A DNA stretch of 64,000 nt. Source: Lindgomyces ingoldianus. Lineage: Eukaryota; Ascomycota; Dothideomycetes; Pleosporales; Lindgomycetaceae. This document shows, one piece after another, positions 12,370 to 21,703 of the stretch. The notes under the pieces were generated by a model. It was not told the origin of the DNA and searched no databases. It saw nothing but the letters and a program-made list of their open reading frames with translations. Numbering within the stretch: the stretch's first letter is position 1; each line of letters begins with the position of its first letter. The translations under genes were made by a program, and so were the position numbers. The stretch is taken from assembly GCF_010093535.1 (NCBI RefSeq), contig NW_022985178.1, positions 1,212,092-1,276,091 on the forward strand. The letters run 5' to 3'.

Positions 12370-12751
12370 CCGCGCAGTCGCCGGGCCGGGGCATCAATGC
12401 TGAGCACGACTAGAAAGTGGACAAACCCGCTGCTAAACAGCTGATCGCCAACGCTAGCTCCTTTTGCCGGCCCTTTCAGCAGAAGAGCTCGCGTGCGTCC
12501 TTCATCGTGTCTACCTTCGTCCTGCGGCGGTGGATAGGGTGATGTTGGTAGTGTCGAGTGGTAATGTCGCTGTCGTCGCCGCTGGCACTACCGTCCTCAC
12601 CTTCGTCGGTCTGTGCGTCGCTACCCTCACTACTACTACTGTCGTTTTGCCTCATCATCCTTGCCTGCTCGTTAGCTACAATGCGTAGCAGGTAGCAGAC
12701 GAACTTGACCATGTATCCGGCATACTGCGCCTGACTCTCTGGGTTCTGCAA
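12370..12751 (-). pseudogene. Fragment of an unrecognised protein gene at the island border
   Basis: An open frame of 91 codons (12476-12751) begins MQNPESQAQYAGYMVKFVCY and continues with an acidic Ser/Asp/Glu-rich linker, then DARELFC. Beyond the stop, a shifted frame continues with plausible protein (LFSSGFVHFLVVLSIDA) to the AT-rich border. It therefore looks like the frameshifted, truncated end of a longer ORF. The style resembles repeat-associated hypothetical proteins of Dothideomycetes, but no family can be named. RIP is mild here. The opposite-strand 74-codon frame (12464-12688) is its shadow. Confidence 0.4.
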
Positions 12752-12797
12752 GGCGGAGTAGAGCAGATGTGCAGCTAGCAGTACTATAGAGCCTTTA

Positions 12798-12849
12798 GGT
12801 ACGAATAATCAACCAACGGTTGATTCACGTGCAGAATAATATACATGCC
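12798..12849 (+). repeat. Left 52-bp inverted repeat flanking the P450/UbiA pair
   Basis: Begins GGTACGAATAATCAACCAAC. Its reverse complement recurs at 17797-17848 with 9 mismatches in 52, all of them transitions. Its core is near-palindromic (AATCAACCAAC/GTTGATT). It lies 86 bp downstream of the P450 stop codon. It may be a transposon terminus or one of two inverted short elements. Confidence 0.7.
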
Positions 12850-12935
12850 TTGCATAACAAAACTTTAAACAAATATCTCCGCTACAGGTTACTATTTTAT
12901 AGACTTCCTCGATTATACACGAAATCAAAGCGCTC

Positions 12936-14784
12936 TTAAAGCTCTCGACGCTTGAACTGAACCATCGGACCGTTATGGATACTCACGAATTTGTCCCACG
13001 TTTGAAATTCCTTCTTCCTCTCCCGTCCAGGACCCATGCTCTTACTCCCTTGTCCCAGGGTCGATCCAGGCTGAAGCCTCATATCAAAGAGCCAGACAGT
13101 TCGTGCAACGACGAGGGATATCTCTTGATATGCAAGGTACTTCCCAATGCAAGACGTTCGACCAGTTCCAAACGCAGTAAATGCACTAGCAGCCGTAGAC
13201 TGTGGGTGGTCCAAAGTAATGGGATGACCATCGTCCTCTGCGTTAAGATTTAGTCCTACATCGATGGTGCTAGATTTTCGGTCCCGGGGGCTACCAGAGA
13301 GCCAGCGTTCTGGCTTGAAGAGGAAAGATTTGGGGAAGTAACTCTCGTCATGATGGAGGGCGTAATGTGGGACGGCTAGGTCTGTTCCAGGGGGGAACCA
13401 ATCGCCATCGACGGTAAGTCCACCAGGCAAGACTTCGCGCATTAAAGTAGACCCAACGGGTGGGCTCATGCGAAGAGACTCTTCAATGCAGGCCAGTAGG
13501 TAGTGACACGAGGCTAGCTGTGGGCCAATACGGATTTCTTCGACGCCGGAAAAGGAACTACGGATCTCCTTCTCTAAACGCGAGAGAGACGTCGAATAAT
13601 TAACAAGATAGAAAAAGACTCCGGTGGTAGCAGTAACTGTGGTATCCGACCCGGCGATGGTGAGAAGTCCTGCTTCAGAAACGAGCTGGTTAGTTGAGAA
13701 CCCTTTCCCCGTCTTTTCGTCTTTAGCCTGGAGTAAGGCTGAGAAGAAGTCGTTACATCCTTTTTGCGCGAAACGCCACTGGAATATAGACGCGCTTAAG
13801 CCCGTAAAGCGGTTAATACCGGCAACTAGTGTGCGGAAGAAGATCTTATCAAGCTTGAATGTAACAATTCCGGGCATGTAACCGACCTTAGCCAGTAAGC
13901 ACAGCCCAGCAAGGTTGTGAATCATAAAGGCTTACTAGATGGATCCCGGCGACGGCTTGAGGCAGAGAAGTGAGAATATCTCGATTGTCGGGCTTTTGCT
14001 GAACCTCCCAGCTTTTACTAAAAGTTATATCTCCCATAATGTCTGAAACTAGGTAACCAACGAGCTCGCTCATGTTGCGCGGGGAGCTCCACTCTTCTTT
14101 GTTTGCATCCATCAGATGGTCGCAGAAGTACCGTATATTCTTTAAGATTTGCTCCTCCATTGCCTTAATATTTGTCGGATTCAAAGCTCGAACATTGACT
14201 CTGCGGCGAAATGCATGTTCCTTCATATCAGGTGTAGTGTTCGATGAAGGAGTCCCGCCGAAGAAGTGTGCAGTCGAAGCATACACCTTTGATCGCTTCA
14301 CGTTGGAGCTAACACTATATATGTCCTTTAAGGCTGCTGCAGATCGGATAGAAATTCTATCTGGTCCAAACCTCACGATCTTTCCTAGCCCGAGGTTAGC
14401 ACAGCACTCCTAGGTAACCACAACAGACTATCTCACCATATCTTTCGTGTAATCGGTAGAAGTCAATGTGCCTATCCCCCTTTATAATATGGTATACAGA
14501 GTACCAATCCGTCAAGGTCGCCCACCACGGTCCAGGATATTTAGCAAGAGGATGCCAAATAGATCGATACGCTGCTACAACAAGTGACTTTGCTTTCTTA
14601 GCGCATTAATTAACTGGTACCTTCCACTACTCACATGCGTAAGTATTGGGACGCCAACCGCGAGTATGAAACTCCTAGCCTCCGGTCTTGCGTTGAGGAA
14701 ATTATCGTCAGTACTATAGTAGTAACCAAGGATAATGCTGATTAAGAGTGCAGTGAAAACGCTGAGCAGATGTTCATTTCCCAT
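12936..14784 (-). CDS. Cytochrome P450 monooxygenase, four exons, 566 aa
   Basis: Heme-thiolate monooxygenase of the endoplasmic reticulum, of the fungal benzoate-4-monooxygenase/isotrichodermin-hydroxylase-like type. Exons on the minus strand: 14784-14635, 14587-14437, 14384-13936 and 13886-12936. The three introns are 47, 52 and 49 nt with GT...AG ends, and the exons sum to 1701 nt in frame. Visible features are an N-terminal membrane anchor (residues 5-60), the proline hinge HPLAKYPGPWW (about 62-72), I-helix AGSDTT (328-333), ExxR EESLR (386-389), PERW (442-445) and heme loop FGTGRTSCIG with Cys 496. The usual Arg of FxxGxRxCxG is Thr here, with Arg one residue earlier. Start chosen at the ATG with CAAG before it and the anchor after it. 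No RIP stops. The substrate is unknown; the divergent UbiA gene suggests a terpenoid. Confidence 0.9.
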
Positions 14785-15216
14785 CTTGAAAGTGTTAAAA
14801 AGAAGTTACAGGTTGTTATGCTAAGTAGCAGGTGGAGCTGGGGAACTATAGCAAAATCCTGCCGCAGATTGGAACTTCGAGCGCCGTACTGTTGCAACGA
14901 GGAGGAACGGCGAGAGTCAGACACGACATTCCAGCCGAGTGAAGATTTCACAAAGGGGCAAAGTGCATCCTAATATGAAGATGCATGCAGCTGGGTGGAG
15001 AGGTGTTACGAACTGATAACGCAATACCGATAGTTGGGAACCAAAGGGAATCGAGCGGAAAAGTTGGTATGTGGCACAGGAAAATCGAACTGCGTTATTG
15101 CGGAGTCGACGGCCTCTGCCACCAGCGTTAATTTATGCGCCATGTCATCATACCATTACAATGGCCTCGGGTTTCCAACCTTAGAAGGTCTAGATATTTA
15201 CAGGGATAGCCTGTAG

Positions 15217-15584
15217 TTTAATTAAACACTCTAACGCAGATTAGCAAAAATATACACTTTGCTAATAAGTATTGCTAATAACATCTTTTTTTAAAAACGA
15301 ATTTACACTCTTTAGAGCACTATAACTAATACTAAATCTTCTAATAAATTCAATACTTATAACTCTTCTTGTATAAAAACAATACACAAACTAGAGAGAA
15401 AAGGTTAAGTAAACATATATTAATATATTTAATAAGCAAGTAGACTCTGTACGTAAGTAGACTAACAAACTCTGCTAAAACAATTATACAGCAATAATAC
15501 ATAATGTCTTAAAACTACAACGTTTAGAAAATTAATACTAAAGAGAATCTATTCTTCTTTACTATATTTAAACCTAATTCTAAG
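15217..15584. other. AT-rich insertion-like block of unknown origin
   Basis: About 370 bp of very AT-rich sequence with TpA excess inside an otherwise GC-normal intergenic region. It holds no reading frame and shares no obvious stretch with the named elements in this window. Its position directly before a pogo-like terminus (15585) suggests it is a decayed insertion, but neither ends nor duplications could be defined. Confidence 0.35.
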
Positions 15585-15650
15585 TAATGTGTTTCACAAG
15601 TGAGTTGGCCACCTAAGCGAGTTAGCTACTCTAGAAACTATAGAAAATCG
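15585..15650 (+). repeat. Pogo-like terminal repeat remnant
   Basis: After a TA there is a tip (ATGTGTTTCACAAG) followed by two tandem copies of a motif near AAGYGAGTTRGCYAC. This is the same design as the pogo-D ends: tip, duplicated 12- to 14-mer, then a pyrimidine-rich stretch. No matching inverted end was found to the right as far as 16560, so it is a one-sided relic. Confidence 0.4.
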
Positions 15651-16558
15651 GAAAATCTACAGTATAATATCTCTACAACCCCCCTAACAGATATACTAGT
15701 CATCTGTAAAGATAGGGACCGCTTGAAAGTGCCATGGACATGACAGCGCGCACCGCAATAAAATACTCAATTCCCTTACCAGGTTGCACACCTTGTACCA
15801 CTAGAGCTTAGCCTCCCCGCATCTGCTTTTCTTCGATCTACTTATGAAATCTGTTGCCTCTTTCAGGCCCGTTCGCAAAGTAAGCGACAGGAGTCAACTC
15901 AGAGTTAATGTGGAGCTACATCACCCGTTAGGGCCAGATGTTAGCATGGAGCATGAGACCTCTTTCTGCTGATAGGGAACGATACCGGAGAGGAATATCT
16001 TCACAATCCTCACAATCTCTTCTTTCTCTCAACCACAGGTTTCATCATCCAACACTTTCGATCCTCCGCTCCAACATCATCGAGGCTCTTGCCACCCTTC
16101 CCTCAACTCTTTCTGGGGGGTATAGGGCACAGCTAACCAGACTGCACAGCGTGTCTCCATCAACTTTAGAACCCAGTCCTTCCGTGAAGTGGAAGAGAAT
16201 ACATTAACCAGGGTACCATGCAGGACTCCGACGGACTTCTTTATCGCCGAGATGGCTGGCACTGCCTAGGATTTACCTAATAACAGGGAATCAAAGTTTC
16301 GCATCCTGAAGCTATCTTCTGGGGAAGCATAATCAGAAAGCGGTGTGCAGCCATGTGTTGGATGCTGGTTCACTTCCATATATGACTAATTCACCGAACA
16401 TTTCACCGCCTCTTAGCCCGGCTATAGAGTTACTAGCACTGTTATCCAGCTTCCCAAGTCTCTTTAGGCAGTGACCAAGGCCCTTTCCCCTCAAATCCAT
16501 TGTCCCCTTCTCCACTCCTCCATCTTCTTAGCCCCTATTCATTCTACCATCAGAATCA

Positions 16559-17539
16559 ATGGAACATCCTCGCACTTCGTTCATCTCCCTCAAACCAGCG
16601 CAAAATTCTGCCCTACCCGGGCAGATGCGCATCTTTGAGCATCGGAAAAGGTCCCTCATTTATCATCTCCGCACTCTCTGGCTATTCACTCGAAGTGATC
16701 TCAAGACCGTTGTTTTCCCACAGACGGCCTTTGGATATTCTGCCGCCTTCCTCAGGGGTACCAATACCATCAGCCTGTCTTCACTGTTCACGAATATACC
16801 TTGGCATCTTCCTCGAATCGTTTTCTGGATATGGCTGAATCTTCTCGGTGAGGTTATTGCAAACCAACGACTTTCCAATTCCATCATCGAAGACTCCATC
16901 AACAAACCATGGCGGCCGCTACCTAGTAAGAGACTCACTCCAGATGAAGCTAGGAACTTGCTTCTGTGGATACTGCCCGTGACGTATCTCGTCGGGCGGG
17001 TAATTGGGGGCTCTGAAGCGTCCGTGGCCTTGATGGTCCTTTCGTATATGTACAACGACCTCGGTGGTGCGAATGAAAGCTGGCTAGTACGAAACGTCCT
17101 CAACGCTTGTGGCTTGTCGAGCTTTAGTATCGGAGCTGCGCAGGTCGCTGCAGGTCCGCTAAGCCCTCTCGAAGATTGCCTGTACATGTGGGTCACTATA
17201 TTGGCTGTCATTATCACATCAACGGTTCAACTGCAAGATTTACCTGACGCAGAGGGTGACAGAGCACGAGACCGAAGAACCCTGCAGCTGGTGTACGGAG
17301 AGAAAGTTGCGCGCTGGTCAATTGCTATGCCAATGCTATTTTGGTCGTTGTTTTGTCCGTGCTACTGGGGACTGAGCGTATTAGGATTTCTACCTTCTTG
17401 CCTTCTAGGTGGCCTGATTGCTACAAGGGTAATATTTTCAAGAAGCAGGGCAGCGGATGCGCTCACATGGAAATTATGGTGCCTATGGATGATGGTTTTG
17501 TATCTGCTTCCTTTACTCTATACCGTACGCAAAATTTGA
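16559..17539 (+). CDS. UbiA-type membrane terpene cyclase/prenyltransferase, 326 aa
   Basis: Intronless frame coding a UbiA-superfamily integral membrane protein of the fungal branch that includes the fumagillin terpene cyclase Fma-TC. Seen: LWLFTRSDLKT (40-50); a first metal/diphosphate motif region NQRLSN...EDSINKPWRPLP (102-122); MYNDLGGANE (164-173); a second Asp-rich motif DLPDAEGDRARDRRT (227-241); a C-terminal KLWCLWMMVLYLLPL; and 7-9 hydrophobic segments. Length is normal for the group. Known members use Mg2+ and a prenyl diphosphate, either cyclising it or transferring the prenyl group; which applies here cannot be told from sequence. The divergent P450 supports a two-step terpenoid route. 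Start chosen at the first ATG of the frame, ahead of the LWLFTRSDLKT block. No RIP damage. Confidence 0.88.
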   Translation: MEHPRTSFISLKPAQNSALPGQMRIFEHRKRSLIYHLRTLWLFTRSDLKTVVFPQTAFGYSAAFLRGTNTISLSSLFTNIPWHLPRIVFWIWLNLLGEVIANQRLSNSIIEDSINKPWRPLPSKRLTPDEARNLLLWILPVTYLVGRVIGGSEASVALMVLSYMYNDLGGANESWLVRNVLNACGLSSFSIGAAQVAAGPLSPLEDCLYMWVTILAVIITSTVQLQDLPDAEGDRARDRRTLQLVYGEKVARWSIAMPMLFWSLFCPCYWGLSVLGFLPSCLLGGLIATRVIFSRSRAADALTWKLWCLWMMVLYLLPLLYTVRKI

Positions 17540-17696
17540 CAAAGTGGAGTGAAACGAGAGGAATGACGCGTCGAGTTCATATCATTACAAGTTTCCCTTT
17601 TCAATGCAAGCGTTTTCGCGGTCGTTTTCGCGGTCTTCTCCGACTTCGATAATTTTACCCAATAGCCTCCTCGCCTCGACTGGTAGTGCTGGAAGG

Positions 17697-17790
17697 CCGC
17701 TAGTCCTTGCAAAGGAATGTAAAGCAGCTAGTCATTACAAAGGATAATGCACCGTAAGGCCGGAAGCGGCTTGTACTACGGTCCTTACGC
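17697..17790. repeat. Short direct repeats and hairpin next to the right inverted repeat
   Basis: Two imperfect copies of GCTAGTC-TT-CAAAGGA follow each other (about 17698 and 17729). They are followed by an inverted pair GTAAGGCCGG/CGGTCCTTAC (17754-17789) that could fold into a stem. The ACTACGGTCCTT part recurs near 17898. This looks like subterminal repeat structure of a mobile element, but no element can be named. Confidence 0.4.
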
Positions 17791-17796
17791 GCGACA

Positions 17797-17848
17797 GGTA
17801 TATATACTATTCTGTACGCAGATCAACTGTTGGTTGATTATTCGCACC
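17797..17848 (-). repeat. Right 52-bp inverted repeat flanking the P450/UbiA pair
   Basis: Reverse complement of the repeat at 12798-12849, 43 of 52 positions identical, all nine differences transitions. It lies 257 bp after the UbiA stop codon. Adjacent bases do not form an evident target duplication (CTTTA on the left, TTTTA on the right are similar but not equal). Confidence 0.7.
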
Positions 17849-18956
17849 TTTTAGCTACATTGGCGCAGTGGTACGGAGTTCTGTCCTCACAAGTGCTTAC
17901 TACGGTCCTTCTGTGCGCTTTGCTAACAAAAGTCCATTCTCAACTAGTCAGTCATGCTAACTCATTGTAATATTACGAGATATTGCTAAATCGGCCTTCG
18001 CAGAGAGGAAATACTATATTTGAAACCATGAACAAGAGAACCGAGGAGTGTTGGTGACCCTTGTCTACTCTTGCATGTATGGCAGATTGCCCGACGGGAT
18101 GGTCCGCTATCCTATCTGCCCCCGTCCCGCACCTCGGCGGCGTCCAGCACGGCGACAGTCGTTAGGCCTTCATAATTAAGTGCCACACCGGTGCATGAAT
18201 CACTCCGAGGGAATTAGCCGTCCAATAATTTCGACTTATTCGGCTCAGACGTTAAAAGGGTTACCGTGTTCCCACGTCTCCGCGTTGAGACGAAGGACGC
18301 GTCGCTATTCCCTCGATCGCTCAGGGATAAGTTGCACGCCCATGGATTGCTTCGTGTTTCAGCACAGTTGCCGGACATGTCCGAGTTGACGTGTATTTGG
18401 AGATTGAATCTCAAAAGTCCGTGGATGTTGCTCAATCATAGCAGAGCAGTATGCACTCAGCTTCCAATAAGGATTCCTCAGTTCAAGGGGTCTACGTATA
18501 GGATGTCACGCCATGATTCAATTCATGCTGTTCCCCGTCTCCTGTTCTGTACCTGTCAGTCTGGTATGGCGAGGAGACCAATGGTATTCTTAAGAACAAG
18601 GTTCAATACAAGCAGGATTCGAGATCATCCCCAGAATACACACCTTGCTCTTGCAATACCAGGTGTCTTTCTCCGTTCAGTCCTTCAGATTGTCTGCCAA
18701 CATCTTCCGGTTGTACAAATGCATCCAGCAGGATAAATATGGGGAGTTTTCACGTGAACCTTGGGAACCGATGTTACAGGAGGCCAGAGGTTTTAATTTG
18801 TCTCTTGCGGCGGCATACTTATGACTCCAAATCCATCAGAACTCTCGACCTACACAACTAGAAAAACGAAAGGGGGATCTGCCTCATGATTTCATTTTCG
18901 TTGCTTACTTCTAACCAATAGCATCATACATCTATCATTCAGCTCCGTCCTCCATT
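17849..18956. other. Intergenic region, no gene supported
   Basis: GC-normal DNA between the right inverted repeat and the rhodopsin-like gene. A 156-codon open frame (18266-18736, plus) and a 73-codon frame (18214-18435, minus) have no recognisable domain or protein-like composition. A 29-codon frame begins at 18079. Possibly the remains of a decayed gene; nothing can be assigned. Confidence 0.4.
18915..18919 (+). promoter_or_regulatory. CCAAT box before the rhodopsin-like gene
   Basis: CCAAT lies 38 bp upstream of the chosen ATG, followed by a pyrimidine-rich leader (TCAGCTCCGTCCTCC). This fits a fungal core promoter and supports the start, but it is a short motif that can occur by chance. 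Confidence 0.3.
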
Positions 18957-20212
18957 ATGTCAAGACCACCCACTCCATCAGAGGTTCAGAGCATGCTACA
19001 ACACCTCGACGACGATCGAAGAACAGCAATGACCGTCAGTAGTGTTGTATGTGGCGTCTTGTCTTTAGTTTTTGTCGCCATGAGAGTGACTGCAAGGAAG
19101 CTCCCGGGCATCCCTTTGGGACCCGATGATTGGTGGATGTTTGCGAGCTTGGTGCGTTCCAAAGACTCTCACTTGCGCCCTGTTGACTCTAATTAGTTCT
19201 TGTACATTGGCACACCCATATGTTTCGCGTGGACGACAAAGTATGGTGCCGGGCGACACGTTGTCCTTCTTACCGATGGCAAGGCTTTTGCAACGGTAAC
19301 ACTGCCCAGCTCCTATAAGGTTCCATATACTAAGTTTTCGAGTTACTTTTGATTGCTGAGATACTCTACTTTACAAATATTTTTACCATCAAGGTATCCC
19401 TTCTATATCTATACGGTCGAATCTTCCCGCAGCGGTGGTTCAAACTTACCCTCATTTATTTTGGAGTGTTCCTTGCCCTCATGACCATCGTCTCGTTGTT
19501 GGTGTGCGTGTTGCAATGCATTCCAATTCATAAGATGTGGAATTCTGCGGCCTCTAGCGGTTGCGTCGACTTTGGAAGATTTGCCTTAGCTATGGCATGT
19601 GTCAACATCACTACAGATGTTGTCATTCTCATCATGCCTCTACCAGTGGTGTGGGGTTTGAGGATCAGGAAAACTAAGAAATGGCTCGTCAGCTTGTCTT
19701 TCATCATGGGTGGTTCGTAAGTCAAGTGTTCTAGCTGAATTTCGTTAATATATTTGCTGATATTCAAACAGCGCTTGCGTCGTGTGTCTCATTCGCCTTC
19801 TATTCGTACTCAAGGTCGCATCCACCCCAGATCCTACATGTAAGGCCTCGGTACCATCATGTGTCTCATGAGGTATGTATGCTAATGTCATGGGAAAGGG
19901 GATAGCATACCATCGGGCATCACCTCAACATTCGAGCTATGTGTGGGCATCTTTGCAGCGTCATTCCCAACCTATCGCCCACTTTACAAATGGCTGTTTC
20001 CCGGTGAGGATGATGAGATGGTTGGACAAAGCAGCGGCTACGCAAGCTCAAGTTCTCGAAAGTGGAAACGGTCGCAGAACCAGGCTTCGGTCAACAACAA
20101 TATAATAAAGATGACAACCATACGAAACGAAAGGGGACCACGAGAACCCGATGAGGAAAGACTGTATGTGATTGCTAAGGATGCAGAGACAAGCCGCGAT
20201 ACGTTCAAGTGA
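18957..20212 (+). CDS. Rhodopsin-domain (PTH11-like) seven-TM membrane protein, five exons, 349 aa
   Basis: Plasma-membrane protein of the large fungal family annotated as rhodopsin-domain or integral membrane proteins, some PTH11-related and proposed as non-canonical GPCRs. Exons: 18957-19151, 19197-19295, 19343-19716, 19772-19839 and 19899-20212. The four introns are 45, 47, 55 and 59 nt, all GT...AG; the last has a clear GCTAATG branch site. Exons sum to 1050 nt in frame. Family features are GPDDWWM after TM1 (55-61), KYGAGRH, EILYFTNIFTIKVSLLYLY-type TM3, RIFP, VWGLRIRKTKKW and a late FPTYRPL block. The cytosolic tail of about 85 residues is polar. Lacks a CFEM domain. No RIP stops. Ligand and role are unknown. 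Confidence 0.88.
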
Positions 20213-20815
20213 GGTAGTGCCGTGTCAGTAACAGGACTACGAAGAGTTGAACTGATACGGAGGGGGTTAGTTGACTTCGGTAAGGATGAATTCTATATAG
20301 CTCCTCTACACCTAGTAGAGCAACTCTAGCACAACAACTACTATAAGCTTTTTTAGATAATTAAGACACTGCTTTTACTTTAGTGTTACGCTGCTGCATG
20401 TCAAGCTCCGCTGCTAGTCACATGATCTCGCTAAGAGCAAAGCGAGCGTGCTAGCGCCTTGGCGCTGAGCAAGCTTTTCTCTCGCGAAAACACTTCACCT
20501 TCTTCTCTCTCCATCCTAGTATAGATGAAATAGAGCCGACCTACTCTACCTCGCTTCCCCAGCTCCGTACGGCAGTACAGACAGTGCTTGCCATCATATT
20601 TAGCAGCTATGTATAATGCTTCTTGTTATGATATCTCACTTTAGTCTGTCCGTTGCCGGTGACCTGCTAGCGGTGACGGAGGGTCTGGGGTCTTGCATAA
20701 GCTGAGAAGGGGTCATATGGTGAGCGAATCAACAAGGTACTGAGATCCAAACAAAGTGGACTGCACAAGTGTATTGTAAGGTCTCAGGAGCTCGATAGAG
20801 CTCTAGGCTGACTAT
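20213..20815. other. Right border of the gene island, no gene seen
   Basis: Mixed composition with no frame of note. A stretch near 20390-20490 holds several short inverted pairs (CGCTAAGAGCAAAGCG, TAGCGCCTTGGCGCTGAG) and could be a fragment of a repeat. The Gypsy-A LTR begins at 20816. Confidence 0.4.
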
Positions 20816-21014
20816 TGTAACGATTCTACGAATCGTTCCGTCTCGGGTCGCTCGGATCCTATCCAAAGGGTCCCCGTATCGGCCCCGACCATGACTTGAC
20901 CCAGTCCCCTGCAGTTACCCCTATTCCCTTATGTATTTAGTCGCACCTTGCCCCTGTAGCTAGCTTAGTAGTTTTCTAATACCCTTTTATACAAGGCCTA
21001 TAGGTGTTAATGGC

Positions 21015-21426
21015 TGTCAGATTGAAGCACTGTTTCTGGGCTTCCTGAGATGAATGATGGGTTTGGATATGATGTATGGGATGATTGATTGATTGTATTG
21101 ATCGTGTTTTATTTATCGATCCTTTTTCTGCTCTACTCGTGTTGCTCGGCTTTTTGTTTTGCCGATCCGAGTCCCTCGCGCACTTGCCCTATGCGCGACC
21201 AGCTTGCAACATGCTGCAATTTGCTGCAAATTGCTGCAAAATGCTGCAAAATGCTGCAAAATGCTGCAACATTCTGCAATTTGCTGCAACATGCTGTAAA
21301 ATGCTGCAACATGCTGCAACATGCTGCAAAATGCTGCAACATACTGTTCGAGCTTATTGCTCGTACTATGTAGCAGCTTTCGTCAAGCGTTCCTCCTGTC
21401 TTGACAGTAGGTGCGCATATCTAACA
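21015..21426 (-). repeat. Solo LTR of Copia-G (412 bp) with target duplication ATGGC
   Basis: TG...CA ends, flanked by ATGGC at 21010-21014 and 21427-21431. The reverse complement matches the Copia-G 5' LTR at 58937-59277. No internal sequence is present, so it is a product of LTR-LTR recombination. Almost no RIP. It interrupts LTR-A. Confidence 0.92.
21211..21340 (+). repeat. Thirteen tandem 10-bp repeats inside the solo LTR
   Basis: Units of the type ATGCTGCAAC/TTGCTGCAAA run in exact 10-bp register. The Copia-G LTR at 58937 has about six. The difference of seven units (70 bp) accounts for nearly all of the 71-bp length difference between the two LTRs. Long open frames here (MLQHAAKCC-like peptides in several frames) are translations of the repeat. 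Confidence 0.9.
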
Positions 21427-21522
21427 ATGGCATTCCTAGGTTTAGAGTCCCTACGCACTTCTATATGCCCCTAAGTAGATTCCTACTGCATTTAGACCTA
21501 TTGCCTTACCTGCGCTATTACA

Positions 21523-21703
21523 TTATATTAAAAAACTTACTTTTACTAGTAACAGCTTTATTAATAATATTATATTAATTATTTATTTAACTATGCTTAA
21601 CTTTAAAAAGTATTTAATTTAGTTTAAGTTATAGTTTTTATACACTTTTATATTAAATTATTTAGTTATTATAAATAAGATTTTAGAAACTTTTTATCTC
21701 TTA
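21523..21703 (+). mobile_element. Gypsy-A copy 3, leader fragment
   Basis: About 180 bp matching the sequence directly after the LTR-A at 57229 (ATTAAAAAACTTACTTTTAC onward). Cut at 21703 by a pogo-D end. The following 1.8 kb of the element, as seen in copy 2, is absent; the element resumes at 31131. Confidence 0.78.

Larger units (their letters stand above)
14785..16558. promoter_or_regulatory. Divergent intergenic region between P450 and UbiA genes
   Basis: 1.77 kb between the two start codons, with no convincing gene. Bases 14785-15216 and 15650-16558 are GC-normal and hold only short unconvincing frames. Bases 15217-15584 are AT-rich and resemble a decayed insertion. A transposon-end-like sequence follows at 15585. 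Both genes presumably draw their promoters from here, but no confident TATA box or regulator site can be named. Confidence 0.5.
20816..21522 (+). repeat. LTR-A, 5' LTR of Gypsy-A copy 3, split by a solo LTR
   Basis: LTR-A halves 20816-21014 and 21427-21522 are separated by a Copia-G solo LTR. The left half is among the least RIP-affected LTR-A sequences here (TCGTTCCGTCTCGGGTCGC). It is followed at 21523 by the Gypsy-A leader, so it is a 5' LTR on the plus strand. Confidence 0.87.

Noticed and set aside
16663..17217. 184-codon minus-strand frame opposite the UbiA gene
   Set aside because: Shadow of the strong coding frame on the plus strand; no domain seen.
17861..17873. TGGCGCAGTGG matches a polymerase III A box; possible tRNA or SINE
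   Set aside because: No B box or cloverleaf follows within the expected distance, and there is no second copy in the window.
18266..18736. 156-codon open frame considered as a gene
   Set aside because: Composition is not protein-like, no motif is recognised, and other frames are similarly open for short stretches in this GC-normal stretch.
21211..21340. Possible CRISPR-like array
   Set aside because: Units are 10 bp, contiguous and without spacers, in a eukaryotic LTR.
21085..21474. Several overlapping open frames with Met-Leu-Gln and Cys-Cys-rich repeats on both strands
   Set aside because: They are translations of the 10-bp tandem repeat in the solo LTR. A 10-bp period keeps several frames open and gives no real protein signal.
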